From contig JAWUZG010000173.1 of the NCBI GenBank assembly GCA_036785705.1, positions 4,883,001 through 4,947,000 of the forward strand: 64,000 nucleotides of DNA, read 5' to 3'. The stretch comes from Acanthornis magna. Its lineage: Eukaryota > Chordata > Aves > Passeriformes > Acanthizidae. The translations under genes were made by a program, and so were the position numbers. Shown piece by piece: positions 22,758-36,000 of the stretch. The first letter of the stretch is position 1. Each line of letters begins with the position of its first letter. The notes beneath the pieces are model-generated. The model saw nothing but the letters and a program-made list of their open reading frames with translations, searched no databases and was not told the DNA's origin.

Positions 22758-25700
22758 CCATCTATATTCTGTAGGTATATAGATGTTCTAACCAATCTAA
22801 TTTTTTTACAACCACCTTAATTTTCTGCTTGTTCTCCAATACAGAAATTACTGTAAGGTACATGATTATGGTGATTTGGTACTCTTTTTTTATCTTTTTT
22901 ACTTTTTTTTTCCTTTTAGCACTTCATCATCTGCATCATATTGTCATTTAATTGTACAAGAAACAGAGTATGACTCAGTGTTGCAAGGAATACCATGACT
23001 CATAATAATAATACGATATTTATCTTTAGCTTGTGATATTCATATCATAACACCTTGCAAATGCCCATTAATTCTTTACATTTTCTTAGGTAAGTGTACT
23101 AAAACCATCTGTGCTTGAGGAATAAATGTGTTTTTAAATACCCACAGAATAGTCACACAGCAGAGACCAGCACTTGCTACAAATAATTGTGTAGGTGGAT
23201 CTGAGCTACCTCAATTTCCCTTATTCTTGAAAGAAAGAAAGGAGTATCTCAAGGGATAGTGTTCTGTTGGAAAACTGTGAATTAAATTATTTTTATTTCT
23301 GACACTGCAGAATTTAACTTAATGTAACTTATCGACAGAGGACCACCTACGTGAACACAAGTAAGACACAGCTTTACTTGCCTGATGGCCAGAACGACCC
23401 AAATTATGTACGATATAAATAACTTATATCAATCCATTCACCATTCACCCTGTATTTTTGCCCTTTTCCAGTAACTGAATCAAGGTTTTGTTCTAGCAGT
23501 ATGGATTACAAATGGGACTTTACAGAAACTTACTTCGTGTTTTCATCTGCTTGCATGTTTTCTGAGGGTGAGAATCACTAGCAAGTACTAGCCCAGAACA
23601 TGCTAACTAAAATGACCTTCTAGCTGTCTGATAACAAATAATAGAATAATGCTTTTCAGACTTAAAAACCTATAAAACTGTGCTGCTGTCAGGGATGAGC
23701 ACATCTTTGTCCTGAATTAGGGAAGGTGGAGAGGAGGGTGGTAGAAATTCAGTGCATGTAATGTGCTACAGGGGATGAAGTTGTACTAATGACTGGAACA
23801 CATGTCCGGTCACTGCAGTGCAATAAATTAACCCTTATTTTATTTGTTGCATAACAACAGAGTAATGTTGGACATATCCCACTCATGTTATAGAATTGGG
23901 TCTCTTGTTTTGCATAATACTTTACCATGGATTGCACTGAAAAATCTTGTTAAGAAATGGCAGTGCTATCAATTCTGTAGCTTTATTTTTATTTTCTATA
24001 TCATGGTATCACACAGTGTTCCCAGACAGGTGTAGAAACAGTATGAAAGTAAACAAGGCCTTAGCCTAAGTAATGCAGCATCCAAAGGAAGATTTTCCAG
24101 TTGTGCTTGGCTGGTGGGGCTCAAGAGCACAGAGGCCCTGGGTGAGGTTTCCCTGTTAAGGAAGCCAGTTTACCCCTTCAAAATAGAAGTTCAGTAGCTG
24201 CCAGGCACAGATATTATTGATGTTGCCCTAAAATGAATAATTGTGTGACGAAATACTGCTTAGCCAAAGTGGTGGAGAACCATGCTTTAAATTGAGCACA
24301 AGAGATAGAAAGAGAGGAAGAGTGAGAACAATAATGGTGACAAAGCTTGATCCAGACCTGTTATTACATAGCCGTCCTCACAGAGCTGTTGTATAGGTTA
24401 GCAAATTAAAGCTTGCGAAAGTCTTTGAACAAAAAGGCTGTAGAAGTGGAAATTACTATTATTGCTGTAATCAGTGCATGGTGACAACACAAGACAGCAC
24501 AGATGTCATCTCTTCTAAGATCACATTCACCAGAAGTTGGTGCTTCTGGCACTTATGAACTTCTATGCATATATAGAGAAGCAGTCAGACACATCTATGC
24601 TGGCAAATACAGCTTTGGACTCCTGAATTATTCCCACAGCTCTGCTTTTGGATGCCAGATTTTGGCTTAACACTTCTGAAGTTACATGATAAGACTCTTA
24701 TTTATTTCTTAGTGTCTGCAGAATATCTGACCTATTGGTGGCATTGTCCAGAAATGTTTTGGAAGACATTTTAATTTTGATTAATTTCATTCTTCATAAA
24801 ATGTTACCACCAAAGCAATGATAATGCAATGAATGACAATCTAACTTGAAGGCAGAATTTAGCCTCTACATAGGATGAACTCCATTCACAAATATTCCTC
24901 AGGGTAGTAGCATTTTCCATACAGTTTAATTATATAATGTCTTACGGCTTTGTACCTCTTTTGCACTTCCCTAGGCATCTTTCATGGTCACATTAGAGAA
25001 GCAATACAAGCAGGAAGAATCCCTTATCTGAACCAGCACTGCAACTCTCGTGTTTCGTATTCTTGACATGGGTGTTTAAATAGTCAACACTCATGTGTGG
25101 TTCATTTCAGGTAAATGGCCAAACTTTTATGATTCCACTCGTAACATCCACCATGTGTTCGTGCGACCTTGTTGTGATGGTTGAATGGTCTGAGCTGCAA
25201 AAAAAAAAAAAAACCAAACATAAAATAACAAAAAGCAAGTTGGCTTTCAGCTTTAATACACGTGAAGCCCAACAGAGCAGAGATAAGAGCTGTCACAAAC
25301 ACTTTGATATTGACATTTCTCACCATAAATCCATAGAAGACACATATTTCTGCCAGCACTAAGTACACCATTGGGTGTTAAGAAACATTTTTTGTTACTG
25401 CTTATTCTCAAATGGGACAGGCCTGGGAAGAGGCGAAACACTTATATTTGTGCAAAAGCTATTTCCAAGCATTTCTTATCTCAGCTGTATCTGTTAAAAT
25501 GTGAAAATGCCCTTGTTTATATTTTCAGCCCTCAAAAAACTCTAAATATTTGTGTTAGACCTTCTAAAGGAGAGATCTTTGCAAAAGCTTAGGAATAATT
25601 GCTTAAAGGTAGTTTCAAAGTCAAGGTCAGAATGCACTTGCTTTGGTAAAAAGAGTAAGTGGCAAACCCAAATCCTCCTCAAGCAAAATGGAGCAGTTTA

Positions 25701-26505
25701 GAGTAATAACTACTACAGATACTGCATAATTTAAATTTTACACATTGGTTTCTGATATAAATCTCCAATTGAGTTTGGGAATTAGGGTATAATTTGCCTT
25801 TTTTCCTTTTTTTTTTTTTTTAAACAACCTCTATGCAATGTTTCATGCACATTAAAATCCTAATATTGTAACATCAATACAAGAAACAGATATATGGCTA
25901 GTATATATACGGAGGTATGGATAAGAGAAGAAAGTATCCTGTGTATCACATGAGAAATTTACTCTAAAGGTGAATGGACGCCCTTGGTTAAACAGGACCA
26001 TGATAACTGTGGTATGTTTTGTTGTAGAATTGGCTAAAATTTGCTGATGAGAGCCTAAGCAAAATGCGGGCAATATAGACAGTATAGGAAGAACAAGCTG
26101 AAAATCGATGAAAAACTGAGAGTATTTATTTAAAAAACAAAGAACAAGCTCTTGTCTGCATGGAAACCAAAGACAATTTTTTCTCCTTATGTTTTTCAAG
26201 ATAATCCTATTGATGCTTAACAACTTCAAGGGTGGTGGGTGGTCCCTGGATTAGTTACTGCTCTTTTTACTCTGGGACCCATCCAATTCAGCTGTAAGCA
26301 GGCATGAACACAGACAGCTGTAAGCAAATTCTTCTTTATATACACATGTACACATGCCATTGTGCATGGATGCTCACGTGGAGATAGAAAAAAGAAATAT
26401 ATAATTAAATTCGTTACGTTTACCATGGGAGAATACTCATTCTGAGCAATGCTCAGACTGTAATACTTATTGTTGACCCAAATTTGCTCCATCCATGCAT
26501 ATCAA
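22758..26505. other. Noncoding sequence, nothing recognised
   Basis: Long AT-rich unique stretch. Frames of 60-125 codons (for example minus strand 25852-26229) have no recognisable domain, no codon bias and no splice context that I can support. Confidence 0.5.
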
Positions 26506-26605
26506 ATACATATATATATATAAATGTGTAAAAATGTGTGTGTGTATATATGTATCTATAAATATACAGAAAGGATTTTTTATATATATATATATATAAA
26601 TGTAT
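26506..26605. repeat. AT/GT dinucleotide-rich tract
   Basis: Interrupted (TA)n and (TG)n runs with several self-complementary TATATA segments. Confidence 0.85.
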
Positions 26606-27672
26606 GTACATAAGGAGGGAAAGTATAAACAAAAGATATAGAAACCACAGTACAACCTTATCTCACAGATTTCTTAGTTAATTTTCATATCCTTGGAAGA
26701 CAAATGCATTTCTCTCTGCGAATCAGTATTAAAATGCATTGATTGTTCAAGAAGATACCTGATGACAATTTGAAATACAGATAAATTATAATTTCTTCTC
26801 TCATTAACAAGCTATAAACTGTCAGCATCTATGGACAATGAATTTGTTATTAAACTTTGCCAAGATAGATGCAGCTAATAAGAAGATGTTTTTCTTACTG
26901 CTATTATCTGCAGACAAACTGATTTAGGGTTTTCTTTTCAGTGCCTCTGCTTTTCTCTAAGAATTAAATTTACACTTGAAAAAAACCTATTTCCATGGCT
27001 TTAAATATGAATTTGATTAATGAGAGGTAACTGTATGATTAATAGAAATCAGTAATTTATAAAAGTAGTATTACAATTTTGAAGCCTTAAGACAAAATTA
27101 AAACACCTAGCTCTTTTTTTGTATTCTTTTTCTCTTTTTTTTAATATTAATAACAAAAGCCAGATATTAAAACAAAGGAACAGGAACTCAGTGTGATTAA
27201 TATATTATAATAGTACTAAAAAGAATTAATATAACTTTTAGAAAATGAGAGCTTCAACATTACTCTTCCACTTTGGAAAGTTGCTTAAATACGTATTTAT
27301 ATGAGTGATTGCCTCAAACAATTGTGACATCCACCCTAACTCTTATACCAGCTCTTTTCTTTTGTTGAAAGTAGAACAAGGACAGCTCTGGTGAATCAGT
27401 AATGCACTCAGGGCTAATGCTTCTCTTTGCCTTCTTAGGGATTCAGTAGTCACTGAGTTATTTCACAAATTAGTGAAAGGGGAAACCTTTTATCTTGGCA
27501 GTCAAAAAATATATTAAATCAAAAAGAATGGCATTTCTACTTGTCTGGCTCTTCTCCATGATGACAGACAAAAGTCCGACTTCATTCCAAATGGCATTCT
27601 AAAAAACAGAGAGCAATCTCTTTTCCAAGGGACAATGAAAAAATATATTTATATATGTGTGTATATAAATGC
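26606..27672. other. AT-rich sequence with CNE-like texture
   Basis: Contains many homeodomain- and SOX-type words (TAATTA-like, ACAATG, TTATTAA) and no repeats. This is suggestive of a conserved noncoding region but not diagnostic. Confidence 0.3.
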
Positions 27673-27750
27673 TCACTGCAGGTGGATTGAACCAAATGAC
27701 TTTTAAAGGTCCCTTCCAACCCAAATCTTTCCATGATTCTACGACTCTGT
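27673..27750 (+). mobile_element. CR1 LINE 3' end
   Basis: The sequence 'aaaggtcccttccaaccc' followed by 'ttccatgattctacgactct' is the diagnostic CR1 3' terminus, including the ATTCT-type terminal repeat. Only the last 80 bp or so are present, typical of 5'-truncated CR1. Confidence 0.9.
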
Positions 27751-30479
27751 GTCATATTTTCCTATACCATGCATTTAGACAAGGAACTAAGAGGTTAGTG
27801 ATCTTTTCCTGGTGGCTGTGTAAGCTCTGTGGCTGTTGACATGGCATCCAAACCCATCTGAAATACAGAATCATTACACACTCATTTGCAGAGCACAAAC
27901 CTCCTGCCACCAGCTGCTCATCAAAAGTATTGCATTGGAGGTCTCAGTGTGAGGTCCTGGAGCTAAGCAGACGTGTGGTAAAGATCTGATTTCTTTAACA
28001 TTGGCACAGGTCGTCCTTATAAGACAAATCTGGATGAATGTCAGGTGGAGTAAGGATGTCGGGGAAATGTTGGACTGTGTATTCTGTAAGACTGGAGGTA
28101 GAAATATGCTGCATTTCTTTCAACTCAAGTCTTTCCGCTGAAGATCCTAAAACACTGAAGTGAAAGGACAAATCACGGAACCAGAGCTCTGAAAAACACA
28201 TTATTTTGACTACAGGAAATTTTTCTTTATCTTTTTCTTTCTTTCTCATCCTTCATTGTCAATGGGCATTGTAAACTAATGATATTTTGTCTCATTTTCT
28301 GACCATATAAGGGTGTGACTTAATGAATATTTTATTTTATGCAAAATGCAAAGTTTCGTGCATTAAGATTATTGGATGAGGACAACACAGTCCAGTAAAC
28401 CAGGTTGTTGTGTTTTAGCACAACCTGACTTATTTTTAAGCAGTAAAATGGGCCATTTTGGAAAGCTAGCAAAAATCAAAATACTATCTAGAAGACTTCA
28501 GAATTTCTATCTTTTCCTTTTTAATGCCATATTAAATCAAGTTGCCAGTTCTTTCTGGTATCACAAGGCTCAATTCTTTTTGGAACAGGAGGGACTGGAA
28601 GAGAAAAAGAGCAAGATACGAGTGTGCCTGTGAGTATAAGTATACATGACTTCATGTGTGTGGAAGTCTGAAGGAAAGAGAGGGAGCAATGGAAGGAAAG
28701 AAGGAGGGAGAGAGATTTAATGAAAAATTTGGATTACAATGTTTCTCAATAATAAGTCCACCACTCAAAGCAAATTACATTTCTTTTGCAACACTGAAAG
28801 GCTTAGTATTAGTTCTGACACTTTAAAATATGCCTGCATGGCTGTGCCACATTCAAGCTGCCAGCTTTGTACCAGCTTCAAAGCCAAAGCAGTAGTAGAA
28901 GACTTAAAGAGAATAGTCTAATTTTTGAGCACAGGATCAGCAAAGCATGCAGACAAAATCCTGGAAATTAAAATGGACTAGAGCTTAAATAAATATATTC
29001 TATCCCTCACCACCCCTTCCTTCTTACACATATTCTTTGTCGTAAATAGTATCTGGAATTTCCTAACCCTGAAGTCCTGGAGAAATCCCCTTGGCTAGCA
29101 TGGAAGAACATATCAAATATTATTTGCATGTGGGGCAGTATCAGACAATGCACAAAATTTTGGGACTGAGAATTTTGAATCCCTTTCTCTCCTTATTTAT
29201 TGGGGATATAATCTAAATTGCCACACTCTCAAGGATCTAGAGCCAAAAAGAAAAAGGGGGGAGCGCCATATATATAAAATCATTAAATTAAATTCTTTCT
29301 TAGTTGAGACAGGGTGCAATATCTATGTACCTCTGCACTTTTCTTGAAGTAAATAAATTTGATTGTTTCTATTTCGCAGATGGGAAAAAAAAAAAAGACA
29401 CTAAGAAATAGTAATGTTACCTATTGCAAAGGAGCTTGGTAAAGTTCACTTGGCACCAAAAATGTAATTTATAATGTTGAGCTTGATTTTACTTCTTTTG
29501 AGGGGGAACTGAAAAAATTATCTACAGTTAGATTGGTATTCATAGCACCCAAGATACCCAGTACCTGTCAAGGAATTAATTATATTTTTCCCCCCAAGAC
29601 AGAAACTTTTACTTCCCATGTTCCTCTGTAAAATCAGTAAGTTCTGTTTAAAAACAGTGTTTCAGAATATGAGCAAAAGTAATATTTTACTGCTTCTCAT
29701 CCAGAAACAACTGAACAGTCTTTGAAACTCAGGGATCTTCACAAAAGTCCTGGGTTTAGCATTTTCAACTAGAGGTGAACAGGTCCATGCCATCCAAGGT
29801 AATTCTCTGTGCCTGTGGTATATAATTTCCAGATTCCTCCTGTGAAGTACCTTCCACAAGACTCTAGTACATGTACTAAAGATGACAAAATATAGCCTTA
29901 GTAACATAAAAAATCACAGGGTTTTGTGTAAGCAGAGTCCTAGTCAGTGTTGATGTTATAAGGAAAATGGTCTGCATTACTCACTAAGGTAATGACCTTA
30001 ATTTTCACTTGTTAATATATAGCTAGGAACTGATAGCTGGATGGTTTGTTCATTTCTTTTTTTTTTTCTGTGAATATCTTGTGATGTGTACTAATTCATG
30101 ACAACAAGAAAAAGAATAGGGTTTCTAAATCCTATAGTAAATTTTAGAAATGGGTATGTCCTGCACAATTTTATTTTATGCACACCAAATAATATAACTG
30201 AAAAATCACAAAGTCCTTTCACATCACTTTTATTTTTGTCTTCCTCCTGCCCCACCCCCCCCCAAAAAAAAAATAGTGGTATCAAACTATGGAACTAAGA
30301 GACTTAACAGAACAGATCAGATTTTGTCTTTAATTTCTTCTGATTTGGGGGAATTCTTACTCCATTCCTGCATAAAAATTATTAGAAAGAATTTGGTGCT
30401 GGGTTTCATCTAATCTAACCCCAGATGCACAATAATTCTGTGTCTAAGTTGGAGCCAGTTGTTTGAAACTCTGTCTATA
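27751..30479. other. Noncoding sequence with one weak exon-like stretch
   Basis: AT-rich sequence. On the minus strand, about 28188-27995 follows a TTTTTCAG acceptor-like site and stays open for about 64 codons, but it has only a weak donor (AAT|GTTAAA) or ends at a stop. I do not call it a gene. Confidence 0.4.
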
Positions 30480-30900
30480 ATCAGTCGAGAGGAAAAGGCA
30501 TGTCTAGCAGCAGCAGTGTCCCTGGGTGCCCAAGTCCAACAGTTGTGGCATTGAGGGGACAAAGGTCACGAGCTGCCACGCCAAGAGCTCCATGCTGGTC
30601 GCAACCCAGTGGCATTGAGCAGTGGTGTTGTGACCAAATCCCAGAACTCCACCCTGCAACCAGTAGAAACGACTAGAAAGTGAATGTGCAGTCGTGTTAT
30701 TACAGGCCCACATCACTGGGAGTGCATGGCATAGCCCCAGTCCGTTCCGGATTGTGACTCCACTCTAGAGTGTTATGTCTTTCCCCACATCACGTGGTGT
30801 GGGAGTCATGTCATCGTCCATTTACCTTCCGAATTCCTGGGCGAAAATACCGATTTCGACTACAGTGGACGGGCCACCGTTAATTAACCTGGAAAAGGTA
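30480..30900. other. CpG-richer island of unknown identity
   Basis: GC and CpG rise clearly above the flanks, especially about 30500-30680 and 30820-30885. A 70-codon minus-strand frame (30504-30716) is not recognisable. It could be an old LTR, a pseudogene or a regulatory element; nothing decides between these. Confidence 0.35.
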
Positions 30901-32102
30901 CATGCACACGTGTGTGTGTTCAGTAAATAGGCCCCTCTCTTACAATGGAATGAATGGTATCCAAATGTTACCCATATTCTTGTATTCTCAAGAAATTGAT
31001 GCTGACCATCTCAGATCCATACTCAGAAGGTTAGATTGAGGAAGATGAATCATATCCTTAGCTACTCTTTGAAAGGAGCTGCGAACTTTTAATTCTAAAT
31101 GCATTTAAAAAAAATATTTAACCAGGTCATTTTAATCTGCATTCATCTAGAAGCTTGTATTATTTTTCCCCCAGCATAAAGCCTTCTTAGGCAATGGATC
31201 TAAAGTTTCCCAGTCAGAGAAATGAATTTGTTTCATTCCAAAATGCTCCTTTTATCACCCTAAGTTCTTTCTCATCTCATAGTCTTACACAGAGGGAAAT
31301 GTTGACTTTGGCTCCACAAATGAACATTCCTTTCCTAACACCCTTCATTTGTTTTACAGCTACATCTCTGTGAGAACCAGTATCTTCATTAGGCTCACTT
31401 CCATTCTATTTATATCAGCTTATTTATATCGCAGCTTCACATAGATGGTGATTTTTTGGTTATGAAGAATTTGTGTTTAGCAAGTCGATGTTCTGTAATG
31501 GATGAAATTCCTGATCTCAGGTTGTACAAAACAAGCACAAACAGCTTAAAAATGTGCCATTGTGTGTGACAGCTGCAGTGCCATCTTCATTTTTAGTCCA
31601 TTCTTGCAGCACTCAGATGCCTCTTAATAGGTAATGCTACATGATTGCAAGCAGGTACTCCAATTCTAGGAGGAGTGGTAAGGGCTGCAAATAAGAACAA
31701 AAATAGAAATTACCCTTGATGCTTTATGATCTTTTCGCACACAAGAAATCAAGAAACACCAGTTGAAAATTGTCTCGACAAATGTGAAAAACAGGAGAGG
31801 AAAACTCTGCAATTATAGCACTGCATTATATCTTTTGCTAAGCATTCACGGAATACTTCACAGATATGAATTACTCTGTCTTTAAGTCCCATCTCTCTGG
31901 TTAGTGAGTTTGGCTGAAGGGAAGTGAGCTGATGCAGAGGAGGCTGGGTATTGACTTCCTGAAAGGGTGTGTATGGGAGTGCTGAGAAGGCCAAAATGGA
32001 AATCTCTGGTGCGCTACTCACACTGATGAAACGCACCGCTTTTCAAGAAACGTTCTTGTATGCTTCTCTCTCTGTGCAGTGAGAGAAGAACCCCAAAATC
32101 AG
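30901..32102. other. Noncoding sequence, nothing recognised
   Basis: AT-rich unique sequence. The 95-codon minus-strand frame at 31749-32036 shows no domain. Confidence 0.5.
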
Positions 32103-32276
32103 TAAGGTTTTTTCTTTGTTTTTGGGGGGTTGTTTTGGGTTTTTTTAGGGGGGGGGCTTGTTTTTGGTTTTGTTGGGGTTTTTTGGTTTTGTTTTTGTGG
32201 TTTTGTTTGGTTTTTTTTTCGTTGTTTTGCTGGGGGTTTTTTTTTGTTTGTTTGTTTGTTTGTTTGTTTTTTTAAT
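32103..32276. repeat. TG-rich low-complexity tract
   Basis: Long T runs alternate with G runs (including G9 near 32149-32157) and end in a pure (TTTG)n block at about 32243-32270. C is almost absent. It is the reverse-complement type of the AC-rich tracts at 0.7, 49.9 and 52.1 kb. Confidence 0.9.
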
Positions 32277-32351
32277 TTTATTTTTGACACAGCAATAGTA
32301 ATGAGGCAAATTACGCCACAGGATCAGTAACAGGCAGACCGAGTAGAACGT

Positions 32352-32422
32352 GTTCCTGCCATGGCAGGGGGCTTGGAACTCAGGGATCTTTAAGATCCCC
32401 TCCAGCACAAATGGTATGATGA
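32352..32422 (+). mobile_element. CR1 LINE 3' end fragment
   Basis: A 'ccatggcagggggcttggaact' block followed by 'gatctttaagatcccctccag' matches the avian CR1 3' region in order. The terminal octamer repeat is degraded. Confidence 0.8.
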
Positions 32423-32635
32423 CGTTTGTATTATTTAGAATGGGTCTAGCCCCTCTGAATACACTTCCTCCCTTACAAGACTGTCTTGCCAAGATGGATT
32501 TCAAAACACCCCAAGTCAAAACTGGGAGACCTTCCCCACTCACTTCTTGTATTATCATCTGGTTTTGTGTTTGTGCTTACTTAGATCCAGTGCTGCAGAA
32601 ATTCAGAGCAGAAAGAAGCAATGCTTTTCACAGGA

Positions 32636-32845
32636 AGGGTAATTAACCACTGGACCAACTTAGGATTTTTGTAGATTCACTAAGGCTAGAAAAGTTTAAA
32701 TCAAAATATTCTAAGAGTTATGCTCTAGTTCAAAGAGAAGGAATTCAAGGGAGTCCTATGACTTCTGTTATGAGGGAGGTCAGATGAGATGTTCACAATG
32801 GTCCCTTCTGGCTTCATAATCTATGAAACTACGAAGCTATATGAA
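32636..32845 (+). mobile_element. Old CR1 LINE 3' end (sauropsid type)
   Basis: 'ggtaattaaccactggacca', then 'gctctagttcaa', 'aattcaaggga', 'gaggtcagatgagatg', 'caatggtcccttctggc' and 'aatctatgaa' follow the order of an older CR1 subfamily widespread in turtles and birds. It is a different subfamily from the copy at 32352. Confidence 0.8.
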
Positions 32846-32861
32846 CCTCTTTCAAGAAATA

Positions 32862-33065
32862 AAGATGATGGTAACTGTCTATAAATACTTGATAACATGA
32901 AATTGCTGGAGGAACTATTTAAGGTGGTTAATGATGATATTATAGGGAATAATGTCTTCAAACTGAAAAGACCAAGGTAGAATATTTAAGAAAGACAGTA
33001 TTTTCTAGAAGTGAGGTCAATTGCATAGTGGAGTAATTTGCAAAATTGAGTTCTATAAAAAGAGA
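32862..33065 (+). mobile_element. Possible second old CR1 fragment
   Basis: Phrases such as 'ctataaatacttga', 'gaactatttaaggtgg', 'cttcaaactg' and 'agtggagtaatttgca' resemble the CR1/L3 region upstream of the 3' end. Divergence is high and the call rests on word order only. Confidence 0.4.
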
Positions 33066-36000
33066 TGTGCAAGAAGAGAGTGAATAAAGCATGTGATTAG
33101 TCTATGAAACAAGTTTGTTTTAAAGACAGATGATTCAAAACTAAGTTGTTCAGAAACTCCATCACTATGTTATTTAATGATTTTAGAAAACAGGTGTGCT
33201 TGCTTTTTCTTTTTTTTTCTTTTTTCTTTTTTAAGAATTGATTAGGAAATGGTTTACTGGCTAATGCTTTCTCATCTGAACAGGAAACTTCAGGCAGTAA
33301 TTTTTCCACCTGACATACAATAGATCTTAGGAGGGAAATAACTCTAGTCCATGAAAAAAAACAAGCTTTCCCCTTCTGACTTTGTTGTTTTCTTCCTCAA
33401 AAATGAAAATATATCCCTTGGAGACAAATACTTAACAGTTGAGTGTACATCCTTCCACCTCAGTGCAAACTGACTCCAAAAGACAAAGTTGTGAATATAG
33501 AAAGGGCTGACATTTTTGCTACTGTGGTCATGTTTCCTGCGGTTCCCCTCAGCTTTTTTTGCATACTGAGGTGGTTTGTCAGAGCTCTGCACACATTCTG
33601 TGTCTAAAGGCACCTCATTACTGGTCTGTGCAGAGACAAGTGAGGTGGAGAAGGATGACAAGGTTTGCATTAATTGCACAGCTATCTGTTGTTCCAGGGG
33701 CCATTCAAGCATATAATAACTTAAGTAGAGTTTCAGTGAGTTGGAAGTTCTTGCTTTTTGGAATATTTTGGCAAGCTGATTTCTTATTATATCACAGTTG
33801 GTATTTCTTTTTAGTCTTGACAGAAAGCTGTAGGTGGCCACACAGCTTTTGTCCTGATAGCAATACTTTTGCAAGATTCCATTAGACAGGCAAAAAGTCG
33901 GCTGGTAAAACTGGGTTTTATTATATTGAAGTTCTTGACAGAGGTAATCTCAGCGTGGGTCAGATATGAATTTACCTGCAAGTGCTCATGAAGCATGGGG
34001 ATAGGGCTTGTTTTGGCCTATTAATTAGGAATGCTGATAACTGGAAAGTTGTTCTCACTAATCATATTCAGATTCTTTTAAGTCTGGAGTATGTCATGAT
34101 CTTGATCAACGAAATTTACCATGACCTCAAGCTAACTTTCAGTAAATTAATTTGGTGACATTAGTCTGAGATCTGCACTATCTTTATTCTTTCTGATGGT
34201 CTATAAGGGAAATATTTCCCAAAGGTTTGAATTTGTGGGTGGCTATGATTCTATTTTTAAAATATCTTTGATTTTAAATCAAGTTTGTTACTTTTGCAGC
34301 TTTGTAAGTCAAATGAGTTGATGGAATAAACCAGAAAAATTTAACAAGGAAATTCAATGCATGGTGAAGATTATGTTAAGTTTAGATTAAATTAAGTTGG
34401 AAGAACACCTGGGAAGATAATGTTTCCTAAAATCTTTGGAATGGTGGAGACTAGATTCTTATACAAGAACACTTGAAAGACAATTCTCTTTCTCATTGGT
34501 TTGGCATTTTTCAGACCCAGTTGAACGGCTTAACAGTTTTTCTATCTATTCAAATCTTCAAATGTATCTGTGTTTCAACTTTAAATGAACATGTGATCAG
34601 CAAGGATTTCAGCAATTGTGTTTTGTCAGTAAGACTACTCAGAGTAAGAAAAATATATGAGAATACCAACATGGGACAATAAGGAAGGGAAGGTATTCAG
34701 CTTTAAATACTTTAGAAAAATCAGACCATTTAAAAATCTCCAATAAGTCATTCACGTTTTTAGATTTTGAGCCCAAAATGTAAACTACAGTTTGACTGCT
34801 TTGCCTCAGTCTCTTTTAACACCAAGCTGGTAAATGTAGTGCATTTTTTGTGTGTGCTGAAGTTCCGTTATAGCAGTCATTTTCCTGCTCTAGAGGACAA
34901 TACCATTATGTCTCAAGTCAGGGCAACCTTTAGGCCACTTTGGTTTTTGTAGGTGAGGTACACCAGCCCATGCTGGTGTATAATCACTGTTACACTGTGT
35001 GGAAAGCTAAAATTAGAGATTAGAGCACATCCTTTTAAAACTGTATTTGAAGGTTTTAGTTTGGTTTAGTCTTTGTCTTCTGCCGTACACAATCGAACAT
35101 ACAAAGGAAAACATCATTGCCATGTTTCAGTCACTCACAGTATGAGATGGACCTCCCATCACATGGTTTCCCACGTCAGTTTAAATGCACAAAATTATAC
35201 TTTTAAGATTTAAAACCAGTTGATTATAATTTACATCTTATTAGTATAACAAAAAAAGGTATCTATTACCAAATGTAAAATTAAATTATCATTAAGATAA
35301 TTAGCCAGTTTGTTGTTCTCATTGAGTTTATTGTTTCAATTGTGTCTGCGCAAATTAACAAGGACCTTAATTTGTGCAGAAATCAATAAATTCTTTTGTT
35401 GTTGTTTTCATTGGTGTTGTGATAATCCGTTCATATATTTAAATTGTTTCAGTGTAAAAGACTATAGTGAGAGATACTTTAGGCATTGCCAGAAAAACAT
35501 ATTACCTGATCTCAGACTGATCAAAGATTCAAATTATTGGTAAAACAAATATTCATTTCCAAAATATGTTAGATGTTTTAATTTGCTTGGGGCCTGGCAG
35601 CCCTTATCCTGACTTTTTCTGAAAACAGAATATATATATATTTCATTCTTGAATCATAAAAGTACTGGAAAAGTGAATTTTTAGATAGAAGTCTACATGT
35701 TATGCCATCTAATGCACAATTAGTCTGGTACATATGGATTCTTCCCGTGTTCTTTCAAGAACATGAGATATGTTTTGGCTCAAAAAACTGTCTTGTCAAG
35801 GCCAATACTTACAAAAAATAAAGAGGTTTTGATTTGGCAGGGGTGAGTCAAAGTGTGTAACTTTTAGGTGTCTTGATGGCATAGCTCATAATTGTGTATG
35901 GAGATTGATCAGTTGAGATTTATCTCACTTGTCTTTAGCTAAATATTCCATACATTCGTATTTGAAGTTTCTTCACAAGAAGTGAAAATAAGACGGACAA

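Noticed and set aside
22096..22795. Frames of 154-221 codons with Gly-Glu, Gly-Lys or Pro-Phe repeats
   Set aside because: Translation of GGGGAA/GGGAA/GGAAA satellite on both strands.
25852..26229. 125-codon minus-strand frame
   Set aside because: Chance-length frame in AT-rich DNA. No family recognised and no supporting splice sites.
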